Part shown: positions 41,002 to 48,842 of the stretch, one piece after another
Layout of the letters: each line of letters begins with the position of its first letter
How positions within the stretch are numbered: position 1 is the first letter of the stretch
Virus record (IMG/VR): IMGVR_UViG_3300047554_000214
Location: 1 to 48,842 of that record
Strand: one strand, 5' to 3'
DNA: 48,842 nucleotides
DNA from: a virus
Notes under the pieces: model-generated
Told to the model about the DNA's origin: nothing
Database searches by the model: none
Seen by the model: only the letters and a program-made list of their open reading frames with translations
Translations under genes and position numbers: made by a program

Positions 41002-43614
41002 TTATTTATTTTCTAAATTTTCAATGCGTGTTGTTAAATCTTTAATAATGGCATCCTGATGTTTCAATGCCGAGACTAGTGCAGAAACCATTTCTCCATA
41101 GTTAATACCGTCAGGTATTTTTGTGCCATCTTCTAGAGTCATATAGTTTACAAAAACTTTTAGACTCTCAATTTGATCAACTTCTTCAGCAATAAAACCG
41201 CCATAAGTTCTAGCATTTTCATCATCTTCAAGTTCTGATTTAAGTTTATAAGTTTTTGGTCCCAAAGCAAGCACATCTTCATAGGTGAAGTTTGCCTCTT
41301 GGATTTGATCCTTGTAACGCTCAGACGAAGCTGTTCTTACCAAGTTTCCAGAGTTATCAAAAGTTGCTGTAGTTGAACCTCCACCAGAAAGAACAGATCG
41401 AGTTAAAGCACCAGTTGAGGTTATACCTGCAGCTTGCAAAACGGCACTACTTGTAAGTGCTCCAGTTGTTCCGCTAATTGTCAAGTTTGAAACATATAAA
41501 GTTCCAGTAAGTGTTCCACCAGAAAGTGGAAGATAAGAGTGAGTGTGGCTTGCTGCGGCATAGGCAGTAGATGCAGTATAAGCGGCGCTACCAAGACCAA
41601 AAATTGATACAGCCTGAGCAGTGCCACCAGACGGTGTTACAGAGAAAGCTCCATTAGTTGAACCAGAACCAAAAGTGTATGTCGTATTAGTGTCTGGTGT
41701 CGTTACAGTTCCTCCAAGAGAAATTGCAGAACCGTTAATCGTAATAGAAGAGTTTGTTAGCTTGTTGTTTGCAATAGAGCCAGCTAGCATTGCGTTTGTT
41801 ACTGTGCCAGTGTCCGAAGTTGTTACGTAGCCAGCGTGACTGTGATTTCCAAGCGCTACAGTTGTCGCTGTAGTTCCTGTTGGAATCCTTGCAATATCGA
41901 AAGTCCCAGAAGTGATATCGGCAGCTGGATGAGTGTGTGAAGCTGCTGCTACACCAGCCTCCGCGATGGTGTTATTGACCCATGCGGTTCCATTCCATTT
42001 TAGAAGCTCACCAGATGTATTGCCAGTTATAGTAACATTTGACAGTGAATCTAAGGAGTGATTGTGACTTGTGCTAGATTTACCAGACAACGCGCTATCA
42101 ACTGCAGTTTTAGTGTAAGCATCAGTAATACCATAACCTGCAAGTGTGGTAGCATCATCAGCTTTATCATCAAGAGCAGACTGTAGACCTGTAACATTCG
42201 CAATAGTGTGAGTATGCCCAGTGTCTGACTTACCTGAAAGCAATGTTGTGATTTCAGCTTCTGTATAGTATCGATCATCGTGAGTGTGCCCCACAGCAGA
42301 AATGCCAGCCTCAGCAAGCGTCTTGTTTTCCCACAAGTTGTCCACTGTGCGCTGGATAACCTCACCAGTCACAGGAGACGAAATAAGCACATCATGAATT
42401 TCGTTAAGCTCAAAGCCATTTTGTGGACGAACAAAAATTTCACCATTATTGGCGTTCACGCGAGTAACAACACCAATGAAAACAAGATGCGCAGGAGCGA
42501 CAGGTTTAGATGCTAAACCATAAATAAGATTGCCTGAAGTTCCCAACCACACAGGCACACCAGCATTCACAGCTGCAGTAGTGTCTAGGCCTGCGAGCAA
42601 ACCTTCAGTGATGACGTTCACTTGCGCGTTTAATGCGCCTCCAGTCTCAAGCAAGCCCATCGTCTTAGAAGAAGTAGCTTCAGAAGCGTTAGAAGCTTTA
42701 GAAACAATCATGTTTGTACCATCAGCAGATGAGACGTAAACAGCTTGACCCTTAGCGATAGTTTCACCAAGCTTAACCTGATGCTTTACTACAGAAGTAT
42801 AAGCAGCTGCAGGAGCAGTGCTAACCCATTCAGTATTGTAATCTGCGCCATCAACCTTAGACAGAATCTGTCCAGCAGTACCACCAGCCGCAACGCCAGG
42901 ACCTGCAGGACCAGTCGCACCATCTGCTCCATCAGCGCCAGGTTCGCCTTGAATACCCTGCGGACCCTGATCACCTTCCAAAGAAGCCAACCATTCAGCC
43001 TCAGTGCCAGTAAAACCATTAAGCTGCGCAACCTGATAAGCGGACAAACCAGTTAAACCCTGATCGCCCTTATCGCCCTTCGGGCCAGTCGCTCCAGTTG
43101 CACCAGTTGCACCAGTAGCACCAGTGTCACCCTTAACACCTTGAATTCCTTGTTCGCCCTGTGGGCCTTGAGGTCCAGTAGCACCAGTATCACCCTTAAC
43201 GCCCTGGACACCCTGAACACCCTGAATGCCTTGCTCGCCAGTGTCACCTTTAGGGCCAGTCTCGCCCTGAGGGCCTTGCGGACCAGTCTCTCCCTGAATT
43301 CCTTGAACACCTTGAGGACCTTGAGGACCAACCTCACCCTGAGCGCCATCAGCGCCGTCAACGCCGTCTAAACCAGGCTCACCCTGAACACCTTGAGGGC
43401 CAGCCGGCCCAGGCTCACCTTGAGGCCCCTGAGGTCCAGCAGGACCAGCAGGGCCAGCAGGACCAACGCCTCCAGAACCAGAACCCCCACCGCCACCGCC
43501 AGAAACATCGACAGTAACAACAGCCCGCTTATCTAAACGCTTAATCTCATACTCAACCTTATCCGTCCAATCCTCAGATTCGCGCGGCAGGTTAGTGTCA
43601 GGAAAAATTATCAT
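41002..43614 (-). CDS. Collagen-like fibre protein with C-terminal S74 chaperone, in the head module
   Basis: 870 residues. N-terminal anchor (1-35, [20 protein letters not shown]) shared with the 26130-26543 protein. Gly-rich linker, then Gly-X-Y collagen repeats (~50-188 and 214-240) interrupted by a [11 protein letters not shown] segment. Beta-rich and repeated ASHTH/GHTH motifs in the middle. From ~764 the peptidase S74 intramolecular chaperone: SERYKDQI with Ser-Lys, [12 protein letters not shown], and a closing coiled coil. S74 domains trimerise fibres and cut themselves off. Its position between major capsid and adaptor genes, with its own control region, suggests a head fibre, though use on the tail is possible. 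Confidence 0.85.
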   Translation of the reverse strand: MIIFPDTNLPRESEDWTDKVEYEIKRLDKRAVVTVDVSGGGGGGSGSGGVGPAGPAGPAGPQGPQGEPGPAGPQGVQGEPGLDGVDGADGAQGEVGPQGPQGVQGIQGETGPQGPQGETGPKGDTGEQGIQGVQGVQGVKGDTGATGPQGPQGEQGIQGVKGDTGATGATGATGATGPKGDKGDQGLTGLSAYQVAQLNGFTGTEAEWLASLEGDQGPQGIQGEPGADGADGATGPAGPGVAAGGTAGQILSKVDGADYNTEWVSTAPAAAYTSVVKHQVKLGETIAKGQAVYVSSADGTNMIVSKASNASEATSSKTMGLLETGGALNAQVNVITEGLLAGLDTTAAVNAGVPVWLGTSGNLIYGLASKPVAPAHLVFIGVVTRVNANNGEIFVRPQNGFELNEIHDVLISSPVTGEVIQRTVDNLWENKTLAEAGISAVGHTHDDRYYTEAEITTLLSGKSDTGHTHTIANVTGLQSALDDKADDATTLAGYGITDAYTKTAVDSALSGKSSTSHNHSLDSLSNVTITGNTSGELLKWNGTAWVNNTIAEAGVAAASHTHPAADITSGTFDIARIPTGTTATTVALGNHSHAGYVTTSDTGTVTNAMLAGSIANNKLTNSSITINGSAISLGGTVTTPDTNTTYTFGSGSTNGAFSVTPSGGTAQAVSIFGLGSAAYTASTAYAAASHTHSYLPLSGGTLTGTLYVSNLTISGTTGALTSSAVLQAAGITSTGALTRSVLSGGGSTTATFDNSGNLVRTASSERYKDQIQEANFTYEDVLALGPKTYKLKSELEDDENARTYGGFIAEEVDQIESLKVFVNYMTLEDGTKIPDGINYGEMVSALVSALKHQDAIIKDLTTRIENLENK

Positions 43615-43622
43615 AATACCTA

Positions 43623-43708
43623 ATTATAACGCATAAATTAAAACCCACCCTGGAGCAAGCTCAACAGGGTGGGCGGTCCCAAAGGAGGGGTGGGACAAAA
43701 CAATTATA
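43623..43708 (-). promoter_or_regulatory. Control region of the fibre gene
   Basis: Reading minus: TATAAT (43708-43703), hairpin GTCCCA/TGGGAC (43696-43676), terminator hairpin CCCACCCTG/CAGGGTGGG then TTTT (43673-43636), second TATAAT (43628-43623) only nine bases before the ATG. The second box would give a near-leaderless mRNA. The order suggests attenuation plus a separate late start. Confidence 0.45.
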
Positions 43709-43712
43709 GCAA

Positions 43713-43743
43713 ACAAAAAACCCCCCACCGAAGTGGAGGGTTT
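43713..43743 (-). terminator. Terminator after the major capsid gene
   Basis: Minus strand CCCTCCAC-TTCG-GTGGGGGG with flanking AA/TT pairs, then TTTTTTGTTT. Eight-pair stem with stable TTCG loop, 15 bases after the capsid stop. Confidence 0.9.
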
Positions 43744-43758
43744 CTTGACGAACTACTA

Positions 43759-44868
43759 TTAAGCAGCTGCACCAGTCGAAGCAATGGTTCCAGCAGGAAG
43801 CATGAATCCACCAGTAGCAATGTGACGAATACGCATTTCGAAGTCGTCATTGTCGAACGAGCCATCGCGAGCAGGAACTGCACCGCCACCGAGGTAAAGA
43901 CCACCGTTAGCCTTGACACGAAGCTCTGGAGTCTCGTAACCACGAAGGAAACCAAGAACAACACCAGGGTTGATAGTGTCAGCAGGAACTGGAAGCAAGA
44001 ACCAGAACTTGTCAGCTGCAGAGTTGTTGTAAATCTTCTTGATCCAAGGGTTAACAACAATCTGAATCTGCGAACCGATAGGGTTGCCCGAAACAGTCGA
44101 AGTAACAGTCGAACCAGCAGTAACCTCTGTACGAACCTGCTGAATAGCAAGGATCTTCTTAGCGGTCAACTCTAGAGCCTGTGGCACAACGAGAACAAAG
44201 CGGCTAAAAGGTGAAACCTGGTTGCCGTTGTAAGTTGCTACGTTGATAGCCTGAATAGCTGCCTCAAGAGCCTCTAGTGTAAGCTCAGGGTTGCCTGCAA
44301 GCAGGTTCTGGTTTGCTGTCTTGAAGTTAGCGGTGTTCAGACCTGAAGCGGTAACAAGCTGCTTGGTAACTTCTTCATCTTCCTTGCCTGCAGCCTTACG
44401 AGCAAGCTCGATAGGTAGACGCTCAAGAAGCGAAATGTTGCCATCGTTAACGATCGACTCCCAGCTGAAACGTACACGTGAACCAGCCTTCTTGACCTTG
44501 AACTCGTGCTCAGTTACAGAGAACCAACCAGCAGTCGGGTACTCGTCGTACTCGCCAACGGTAGGAAGCGAACCTTCGCGGAAGGTGTCTCCCTGGTTGT
44601 TCTTGCCTTCGTCTTCATAAGCTAGGTTCATGTAGTTGACAGGACGGAAGTCGTCAACAACTAGACGCTGTGCAAATGTCGACCAGATCTTAGGCTGTTC
44701 AGCATAGTTAGCAAGCATGATCTTGTTAATGGTAGGAGCAAGCTGAACTGGTAGGTCGCTCGTAGAGATACCTTCCTGAAGCTTAAGCTTGTCCTGACGG
44801 TCGCCGCGAAGCGCACCTTCGAGAAGCTTTGCAGCCTCTACTTGACGTGATGTAATGTTTTCAGTCAT
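43759..44868 (-). CDS. Major capsid protein (HK97 fold)
   Basis: 369 residues. Order protease-decoration-capsid and the sequence (IWSTFAQRLVVDDFRPVNYM; FSVTEHEFKVKKAGSRVRFS; PIGSQIQIVVNPWI) fit an HK97-like shell protein: N-arm, E-loop region and beta-rich P domain. No separate long delta domain; scaffold function seems to come from the nested product of the protease gene. Followed by a strong terminator. Confidence 0.88.
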   Translation of the reverse strand: MTENITSRQVEAAKLLEGALRGDRQDKLKLQEGISTSDLPVQLAPTINKIMLANYAEQPKIWSTFAQRLVVDDFRPVNYMNLAYEDEGKNNQGDTFREGSLPTVGEYDEYPTAGWFSVTEHEFKVKKAGSRVRFSWESIVNDGNISLLERLPIELARKAAGKEDEEVTKQLVTASGLNTANFKTANQNLLAGNPELTLEALEAAIQAINVATYNGNQVSPFSRFVLVVPQALELTAKKILAIQQVRTEVTAGSTVTSTVSGNPIGSQIQIVVNPWIKKIYNNSAADKFWFLLPVPADTINPGVVLGFLRGYETPELRVKANGGLYLGGGAVPARDGSFDNDDFEMRIRHIATGGFMLPAGTIASTGAAA

Positions 44869-44880
44869 TTTAACCTATCC

Positions 44881-45225
44881 TTACGCGGCCGACGGAACTA
44901 GACGAACGTAAACGTCGCCAGCCGAAGTGCCAGCCTTAGCTGTCACAGCGTGACCAATAAACTTGTTACCCGAAGCAGTAACGTTGATAACACCAGCAGA
45001 TGTAACATACATCGCTGCACCAACAGTTACAGCTACCGAAGTAGTGAACTTGAAAACGCCATTCATTTTGAGAGTAGCATAAGTGTTGCCATCCTCGCCT
45101 GTAACTGCGTCATTCTGTGCGACACCGATAATTTGACCAACCTGAACCAAGTCGCCTGAGTTAACAGTGCTGGCTACAGGAAGGACAAGCTCGTTGCCAT
45201 CTTTGTAAATCTCATTAAGAGCCAT
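44881..45225 (-). CDS. Capsid decoration protein (DUF2190-like)
   Basis: 114 residues, beta-barrel pattern: LPVASTVNSGDLVQVGQIIG, MNGVFKFTTSVAVTVGAAMY and FIGHAVTAKAGTSAGDVYVR. Small Ala/Val/Gly-rich proteins directly before the major capsid gene usually decorate the shell or cap the hexamers. Confidence 0.8.
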   Translation of the reverse strand: MALNEIYKDGNELVLPVASTVNSGDLVQVGQIIGVAQNDAVTGEDGNTYATLKMNGVFKFTTSVAVTVGAAMYVTSAGVINVTASGNKFIGHAVTAKAGTSAGDVYVRLVPSAA

Positions 45226-45237
45226 GATTTACCTTTC

Positions 45238-45675
45238 CTATTTTCTAATGCCGCTGATACGAGCGATAATGTCGTCGTAATCGTTAGCTGGGTTAGAAGC
45301 TGACTTACCAGCCTCGTGAACAACACCAACAACCTCAGTTGCTGGGGTGGCAATTGCTTCGCGCAAAGAATCAGCATAAGCCTTCTCTGCCTCGATAAGC
45401 TCCTCAACACTCTTAGTGTTAGTTTCTGATTTTAGAGTCTCTGCGACACGCTGAAGCGCAATCTTAGGTAGACCCGACTCGTTGAACTTCTCAGCAACCT
45501 CAACAGGGTCAAGGGCAGGAGCCTCTTCACCATCAGTTTCAGTCTCTTCACCCTCAACAGGAGTAGCCGCCACAACAAGAACCGAAACCGACTCTACAAG
45601 CGGACTGATAGCCTCAACAAGGGTAGCCTTAAGGTCAGCAACAGCAGCCTCAAGCTCTTCCTTAGTAATAGACAT
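45238..45675 (-). CDS. Nested scaffold protein (internal start in the protease gene)
   Basis: 145 residues from ATG 45675, preceded by GGAAGGAAATAGT, a better ribosome site than most in this region. Begins SITKEELEAAVADLKATLVE. Same frame as the protease, like lambda Nu3 within gene C. Expected to build the prohead core. Confidence 0.6.
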   Translation of the reverse strand: MSITKEELEAAVADLKATLVEAISPLVESVSVLVVAATPVEGEETETDGEEAPALDPVEVAEKFNESGLPKIALQRVAETLKSETNTKSVEELIEAEKAYADSLREAIATPATEVVGVVHEAGKSASNPANDYDDIIARISGIRK

Positions 45676-46227
45676 ACTATTTCCTTCCATGACGGATTCT
45701 GTAACCAAGTCGGCCACAAAACCTTTACCAATGTAACTTTCGTACAGGGAAATAAACTTTCCACCAGCACCAGCTACAGTCACAACATCAAGGCTAGTCA
45801 AAGGATCTTCAACCAACGACTCAACAATGTGACCTTCACGACCCTCAGCCTCACCCATGCGAGTGTTACCTAGAGCGCTAATTGACAAACCCACATCACT
45901 AGCCATCTCACGAATGATAGGCGCATAATGCGAATAAAACTCAACATCTGCATACAACGCATTTTCCATGAAAATCGCATCAGAAACCAGCTTACCAGCC
46001 AACTGATGCACATCACGCTCAGGACGATCCGAAGACTCCGAACGTGAAGGATGATTCATAAAAACTTTAGTACCAGCTTTAAAAACTTTAGGACCATAAG
46101 ATTCAAGCATTTGAGAACCATAATAGCCAGAAGAACCCCAGCCAGACTCAATAACCTTCACACGCCACTTATTACCAGCAGACAAAGGCGCACTAAAATC
46201 TACACTCTCATTAAGCGCAACAGTCAT
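45238..46227 (-). CDS. Capsid maturation protease with C-terminal scaffold
   Basis: 329 residues. N-terminal ~165 residues are protease-like (KVFMNHPSRSES, DVGLSISALGNTR, SLDVVTVAGAGG); the catalytic His/Ser are probably in MNHP and GLSISA. From ~185 the sequence is an acidic helical scaffold (EELEAAVADLKATLVEAIS, DGEEAPALDPVEVAEKF). An internal ATG with a strong ribosome site allows the scaffold to be made alone. Codon third-base bias fades from T/G-only to mixed along this gene. Confidence 0.85.
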   Translation of the reverse strand: MTVALNESVDFSAPLSAGNKWRVKVIESGWGSSGYYGSQMLESYGPKVFKAGTKVFMNHPSRSESSDRPERDVHQLAGKLVSDAIFMENALYADVEFYSHYAPIIREMASDVGLSISALGNTRMGEAEGREGHIVESLVEDPLTSLDVVTVAGAGGKFISLYESYIGKGFVADLVTESVMEGNSMSITKEELEAAVADLKATLVEAISPLVESVSVLVVAATPVEGEETETDGEEAPALDPVEVAEKFNESGLPKIALQRVAETLKSETNTKSVEELIEAEKAYADSLREAIATPATEVVGVVHEAGKSASNPANDYDDIIARISGIRK

Positions 46228-46278
46228 TCAAACTCCATCCAAATATCCTATATGTTATGATACCACATTTACAAAATC

Positions 46279-47655
46279 CTACAACTGCGGATCATTACTC
46301 ATATCACGCAAATCATTCGAATTATCTTGCATAGAACCCACAGCACCAGAATTACCCTGCGAAGGAACAACACTAGGACCAGAATCCATGCCATCCATCA
46401 CAGGCGGCTCAGTGTGCATAGACATAACATCCAACTCATCCAAAACAGCCTCACGATACTCATCAGCCCAAATCGCATTCGACTCCTTAGCCAAAGCCAA
46501 AGACTGCAACTGACGGAACGAAGACTCATTCTCCATCTTCGGCCACTTAATAGTCGCCTTACGCTCACCAAAAAACTTCAACACACGCATCAAATAAATT
46601 TCCCACAACTTTTGACGAGCCTGCATCGCCTTAGTAGTCGGCACATCCAAAGTCTGTGCAACACCATAAGCACCAGAAGTACCAGGATCCGACAACAAAG
46701 CCACAACCGACAACTCCAAAGCAGAAGCCACCATCGCAGCCAAAGGCTTACCATTACCCAAATCAACACTATTCGAAGTACGCGGCAAAGCCGACAACTC
46801 CATATCAGCACCCATAATAGCCATCGAACCAGCCTGAGAAGGAGTAGCAATAGTCGCAGCAGCAGCCTGAGCGCCACTCTTAGTCTTCGCCTTCAACTGC
46901 CAAGCAAACATCGACAAAGCCTTCAAAATACGCGACCCATCCTTCAAATACTCATTATAAGCATTCGCCCAAGGAAAAGCCGACAAACAATCAGGAACAC
47001 CCCAAACCGTACCAACACGCTTATTAACAATAAACGGAAACATAGTCTTAGAAAAATCGACAGGCTGATTCTGAATCGAACGAACCAACATCGGATTCTC
47101 ATACATATCCACAGGATACCAAACATGCATCGCCTTCGACGTGCCATCCAACTCAACACGAGACCAAGACCTACGAATAAACCTCAAAGACTCAGAATCA
47201 TCAGGATCAGTCACCCAACCAGTGATCTCCTTAAAAGGAATACGCTGCAAACGCTTCGAACTGTTATCACCCAAAATGAAAAACTGGCCAGAAGTAAAAT
47301 TAGCACGCTCATTAATAACCATCGCCTCATTCGAAAACAAAGCCGCCTGATTATAAGCATCATCAATCAAAGACTGAACCCGACGCGAAGAAACATTCTG
47401 AACCTGCACACCACGCCCAAACACATACGACGTGCGCAAACCCAAACCACGCTTCAACAAAGGATTACCATCAGTCTTCTCCGACAACTTAGCCGAAACC
47501 GAATGCAACTCCTCCAAAGTAAACGCATCAGGCAACGCGCCACCCATACCCAACAGAGACCAACCCTCATCCTCAATACTCAACAAAGAACGAGACATAT
47601 CAGCATAAGACTCAGCCAAACGATCCTGCTGCTCAAAATCATCAAAATTATTCAC
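46279..47655 (-). CDS. Portal protein
   Basis: 458 residues, between terminase and protease. Features of the family: early LGLRTSYVFGRGVQV, a beta clip around MHVWYPVDMYENPMLVRSIQ, long helix region LKALSMFAWQLKAKTKSGAQ, and an acidic Ser-rich tail. The dodecameric ring through which DNA passes. Codons almost only T/G-ending. Confidence 0.88.
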   Translation of the reverse strand: MNNFDDFEQQDRLAESYADMSRSLLSIEDEGWSLLGMGGALPDAFTLEELHSVSAKLSEKTDGNPLLKRGLGLRTSYVFGRGVQVQNVSSRRVQSLIDDAYNQAALFSNEAMVINERANFTSGQFFILGDNSSKRLQRIPFKEITGWVTDPDDSESLRFIRRSWSRVELDGTSKAMHVWYPVDMYENPMLVRSIQNQPVDFSKTMFPFIVNKRVGTVWGVPDCLSAFPWANAYNEYLKDGSRILKALSMFAWQLKAKTKSGAQAAAATIATPSQAGSMAIMGADMELSALPRTSNSVDLGNGKPLAAMVASALELSVVALLSDPGTSGAYGVAQTLDVPTTKAMQARQKLWEIYLMRVLKFFGERKATIKWPKMENESSFRQLQSLALAKESNAIWADEYREAVLDELDVMSMHTEPPVMDGMDSGPSVVPSQGNSGAVGSMQDNSNDLRDMSNDPQL

Positions 47656-47684
47656 AAAAACTCCTAAAATACGTTAAAACCATT

Positions 47685-48842
47685 CTACCACGACCAAGAA
47701 CCATAAAAAGGAAACGCCCCATCAACATCATCCACATCAACCCACAACTTATCACCAGGCTTCGCATCACCAAAACGCGAACCCAACAAACGAGACATAT
47801 CCAAAACAGCATACATCGCAGCATCCAAACGGTCAGGAGACTTCATCCCACGAGCACGCATATCATCCTTAGACTCAATCTGAATAGAACCCTTAGCCGA
47901 AAACTTATACTTAATCGCCATCATCTCATCCAACAAATCCTTATCATACAAATCCAAATCCAACTTACCCAACACCATCGCCTCCCTAAAAGAATCATAA
48001 CCAGCAGCACGAGCATTCAACCAACGAGTATTATCAGGAGAAGCAGCAGCACCCACAACAGAAATCACCACATACTTACCCTCACACATCGCCGCCAACA
48101 TATCCACAATCGGCGCACCCAAACCAGTACCATCCACACGAACCTCAACAGCCGACAAACCAACCGCCAACTCATGAATCCTATTCGCAGACTCCACAGC
48201 ATTAGCCTTCGACCAAGTAGCAACATGCCTCAAACGACCACCACGATTCGAATAAACAACCGAATCATCCCCACCAAAACGAGCCACATCCACACCCAAA
48301 ACAACAGGCACAGCCAAATCCTCAACAATATCACAATCCACAGCAGAATCAATCGCCTGCTGACTAAAAAACGTAGTATCATCCTCATCAGGAAACTCAG
48401 CCAAAATCTTAGACTTATAACGAGCCGAATCCACACCCCAAGCAACCGCCTGCCTCTCAACCCAAGACGGCTGAATAAGTAAAGGCTTCAAATCATCAGG
48501 AACAAACTCACCAGTAAAATTCGGCGTATCAAACGCAGAAATCTTAATCTTATTCCAAGTATCATCCTCACGAAAAATCCGATGAAACTCCGTACCACGA
48601 CGATCAGGATTCCCAATCGCCAAAACACGCGAATCAGCAGTAGTCGTAACAGCCTCAGCAGCAGTATACAAATCAACAGGAATACCACCAGCCTCATCCA
48701 ACACCACAAAAACAAAACGACGGTGAATACCCTGAAACGCAGAAACAATATCAGTATCAGCAGGACGACGACCAAACCCAATCAACGTACCATACTCATC
48801 ATCCAACTTCCACTCCTCAGACTGATTAATATGCCCAGGCAA
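47685..48842 (-). CDS. terL: Terminase large subunit, C-terminal part
   Basis: 385 of 503 residues (119 onward). Walker B FVFVVLDE (catalytic Glu168 of the joined protein), coupling motif LAIGNPD, then the RNase H-like nuclease: Asp303 in LGVDVARFGGDD, Asp354 in VRVDGTG, and DRLDAAMYAV near 478. The nuclease cuts concatemers and the ATPase packages. The gene begins at 500 on the other contig end. Ends WSW just before the portal gene. Confidence 0.95.
   Translation of the reverse strand: MPGHINQSEEWKLDDEYGTLIGFGRRPADTDIVSAFQGIHRRFVFVVLDEAGGIPVDLYTAAEAVTTTADSRVLAIGNPDRRGTEFHRIFREDDTWNKIKISAFDTPNFTGEFVPDDLKPLLIQPSWVERQAVAWGVDSARYKSKILAEFPDEDDTTFFSQQAIDSAVDCDIVEDLAVPVVLGVDVARFGGDDSVVYSNRGGRLRHVATWSKANAVESANRIHELAVGLSAVEVRVDGTGLGAPIVDMLAAMCEGKYVVISVVGAAASPDNTRWLNARAAGYDSFREAMVLGKLDLDLYDKDLLDEMMAIKYKFSAKGSIQIESKDDMRARGMKSPDRLDAAMYAVLDMSRLLGSRFGDAKPGDKLWVDVDDVDGAFPFYGSWSW
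48721..48842. repeat. Terminal direct repeat, right copy
   Basis: Identical to bases 25-146. The join through this repeat restores an unbroken terminase gene. Confidence 0.95.

Noticed and set aside
43053-43371. Open frames in several phases over the collagen repeats
   Set aside because: They follow from the 9-base Gly-X-Y DNA repeat; only the minus frame with anchor and S74 domain is coherent.
43002-43470. Short tandem repeats that could suggest a CRISPR array
   Set aside because: They are Gly-X-Y codon repeats inside one reading frame, with no constant repeat/spacer pattern. No CRISPR array was seen elsewhere.
46327-47667. 446-codon plus-strand open frame opposite the portal gene
   Set aside because: It is the antisense shadow of a gene whose codons nearly all end in T/G, which removes stops on the other strand. 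The protein is Arg/His/Thr/Ser/Asn/Leu low-complexity with no motif.
1-48842. Integrase, transposase or prophage attachment site
   Set aside because: No tyrosine or serine recombinase motifs or transposase found in any frame that looks coding; the tRNAs show no duplicated 3' end.

Overview
The window is, in effect, one complete genome of a tailed double-stranded DNA phage with siphovirus (long non-contractile tail) architecture. The last 122 bases (48721-48842) repeat bases 25-146 exactly, so the contig closes into a circle of about 48,696 bp, and the terminase large-subunit gene runs across the join. The first ~24 bases look like assembly noise. The host is probably an actinobacterium. Evidence for this is a WhiB-type Fe-S regulator, frequent GTG/TTG starts and gene content typical of actinophages. 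Base composition is not GC-rich, so a low-GC freshwater actinobacterium is a reasonable guess, but that is inference. No integrase, excisionase or partition gene is visible. A small XRE-type HTH protein and a possible operator (7552-7597) are the only hints of a repressor circuit.

Layout. (1) 1-1.2 kb and 22.0-48.8 kb, minus strand: the late region. Read in transcription order across the join, it runs small gene, TerS, TerL, portal, protease with nested scaffold, decoration protein, major capsid, collagen-like/S74 fibre, four head-tail connector genes, a small gene, major tail protein, two frameshift-linked tail chaperones, a ~2,534-residue tape measure, two minor tail proteins, five tail-tip/fibre genes, M23 endolysin and two holin-like membrane proteins. 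(2) 1.3-5.9 kb, minus strand: three consecutive transcription units of small genes. Each is led by a copy of the same ~62-nt structured RNA element. Their first genes are a GS-fold amidoligase (520 aa, with a Cys-rich insert), a small SH3-like protein and a single-strand-DNA-binding-like protein. (3) 6.3-22.0 kb, plus strand: a class II glutamine amidotransferase facing the amidoligase, a regulated-looking intergenic region with three inverted repeats, many small overlapping genes, then replication and recombination genes. These are an SF2 helicase, a Dam-like methylase, DUF1599, FmdB zinc ribbon, WhiB, RecB/Cas4-like exonuclease, Sak4-like ATPase, ssDNA-binding protein, tRNA-Thr and tRNA-Asn, primase/helicase, RuvC-like resolvase and a metallophosphoesterase. 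A bidirectional terminator near 22.0 kb separates the converging arms.

The most interesting material lies between 1.2 and 7.7 kb. It comprises the three-copy leader RNA with a covarying helix, the divergent amidoligase/glutamine-amidotransferase pair, an abrupt keto-skew reversal near 1.2 kb that is not explained by gene orientation (origin candidate), and the inverted-repeat cluster after the amidotransferase gene. Functions were read from motifs and gene order. No database search was possible.
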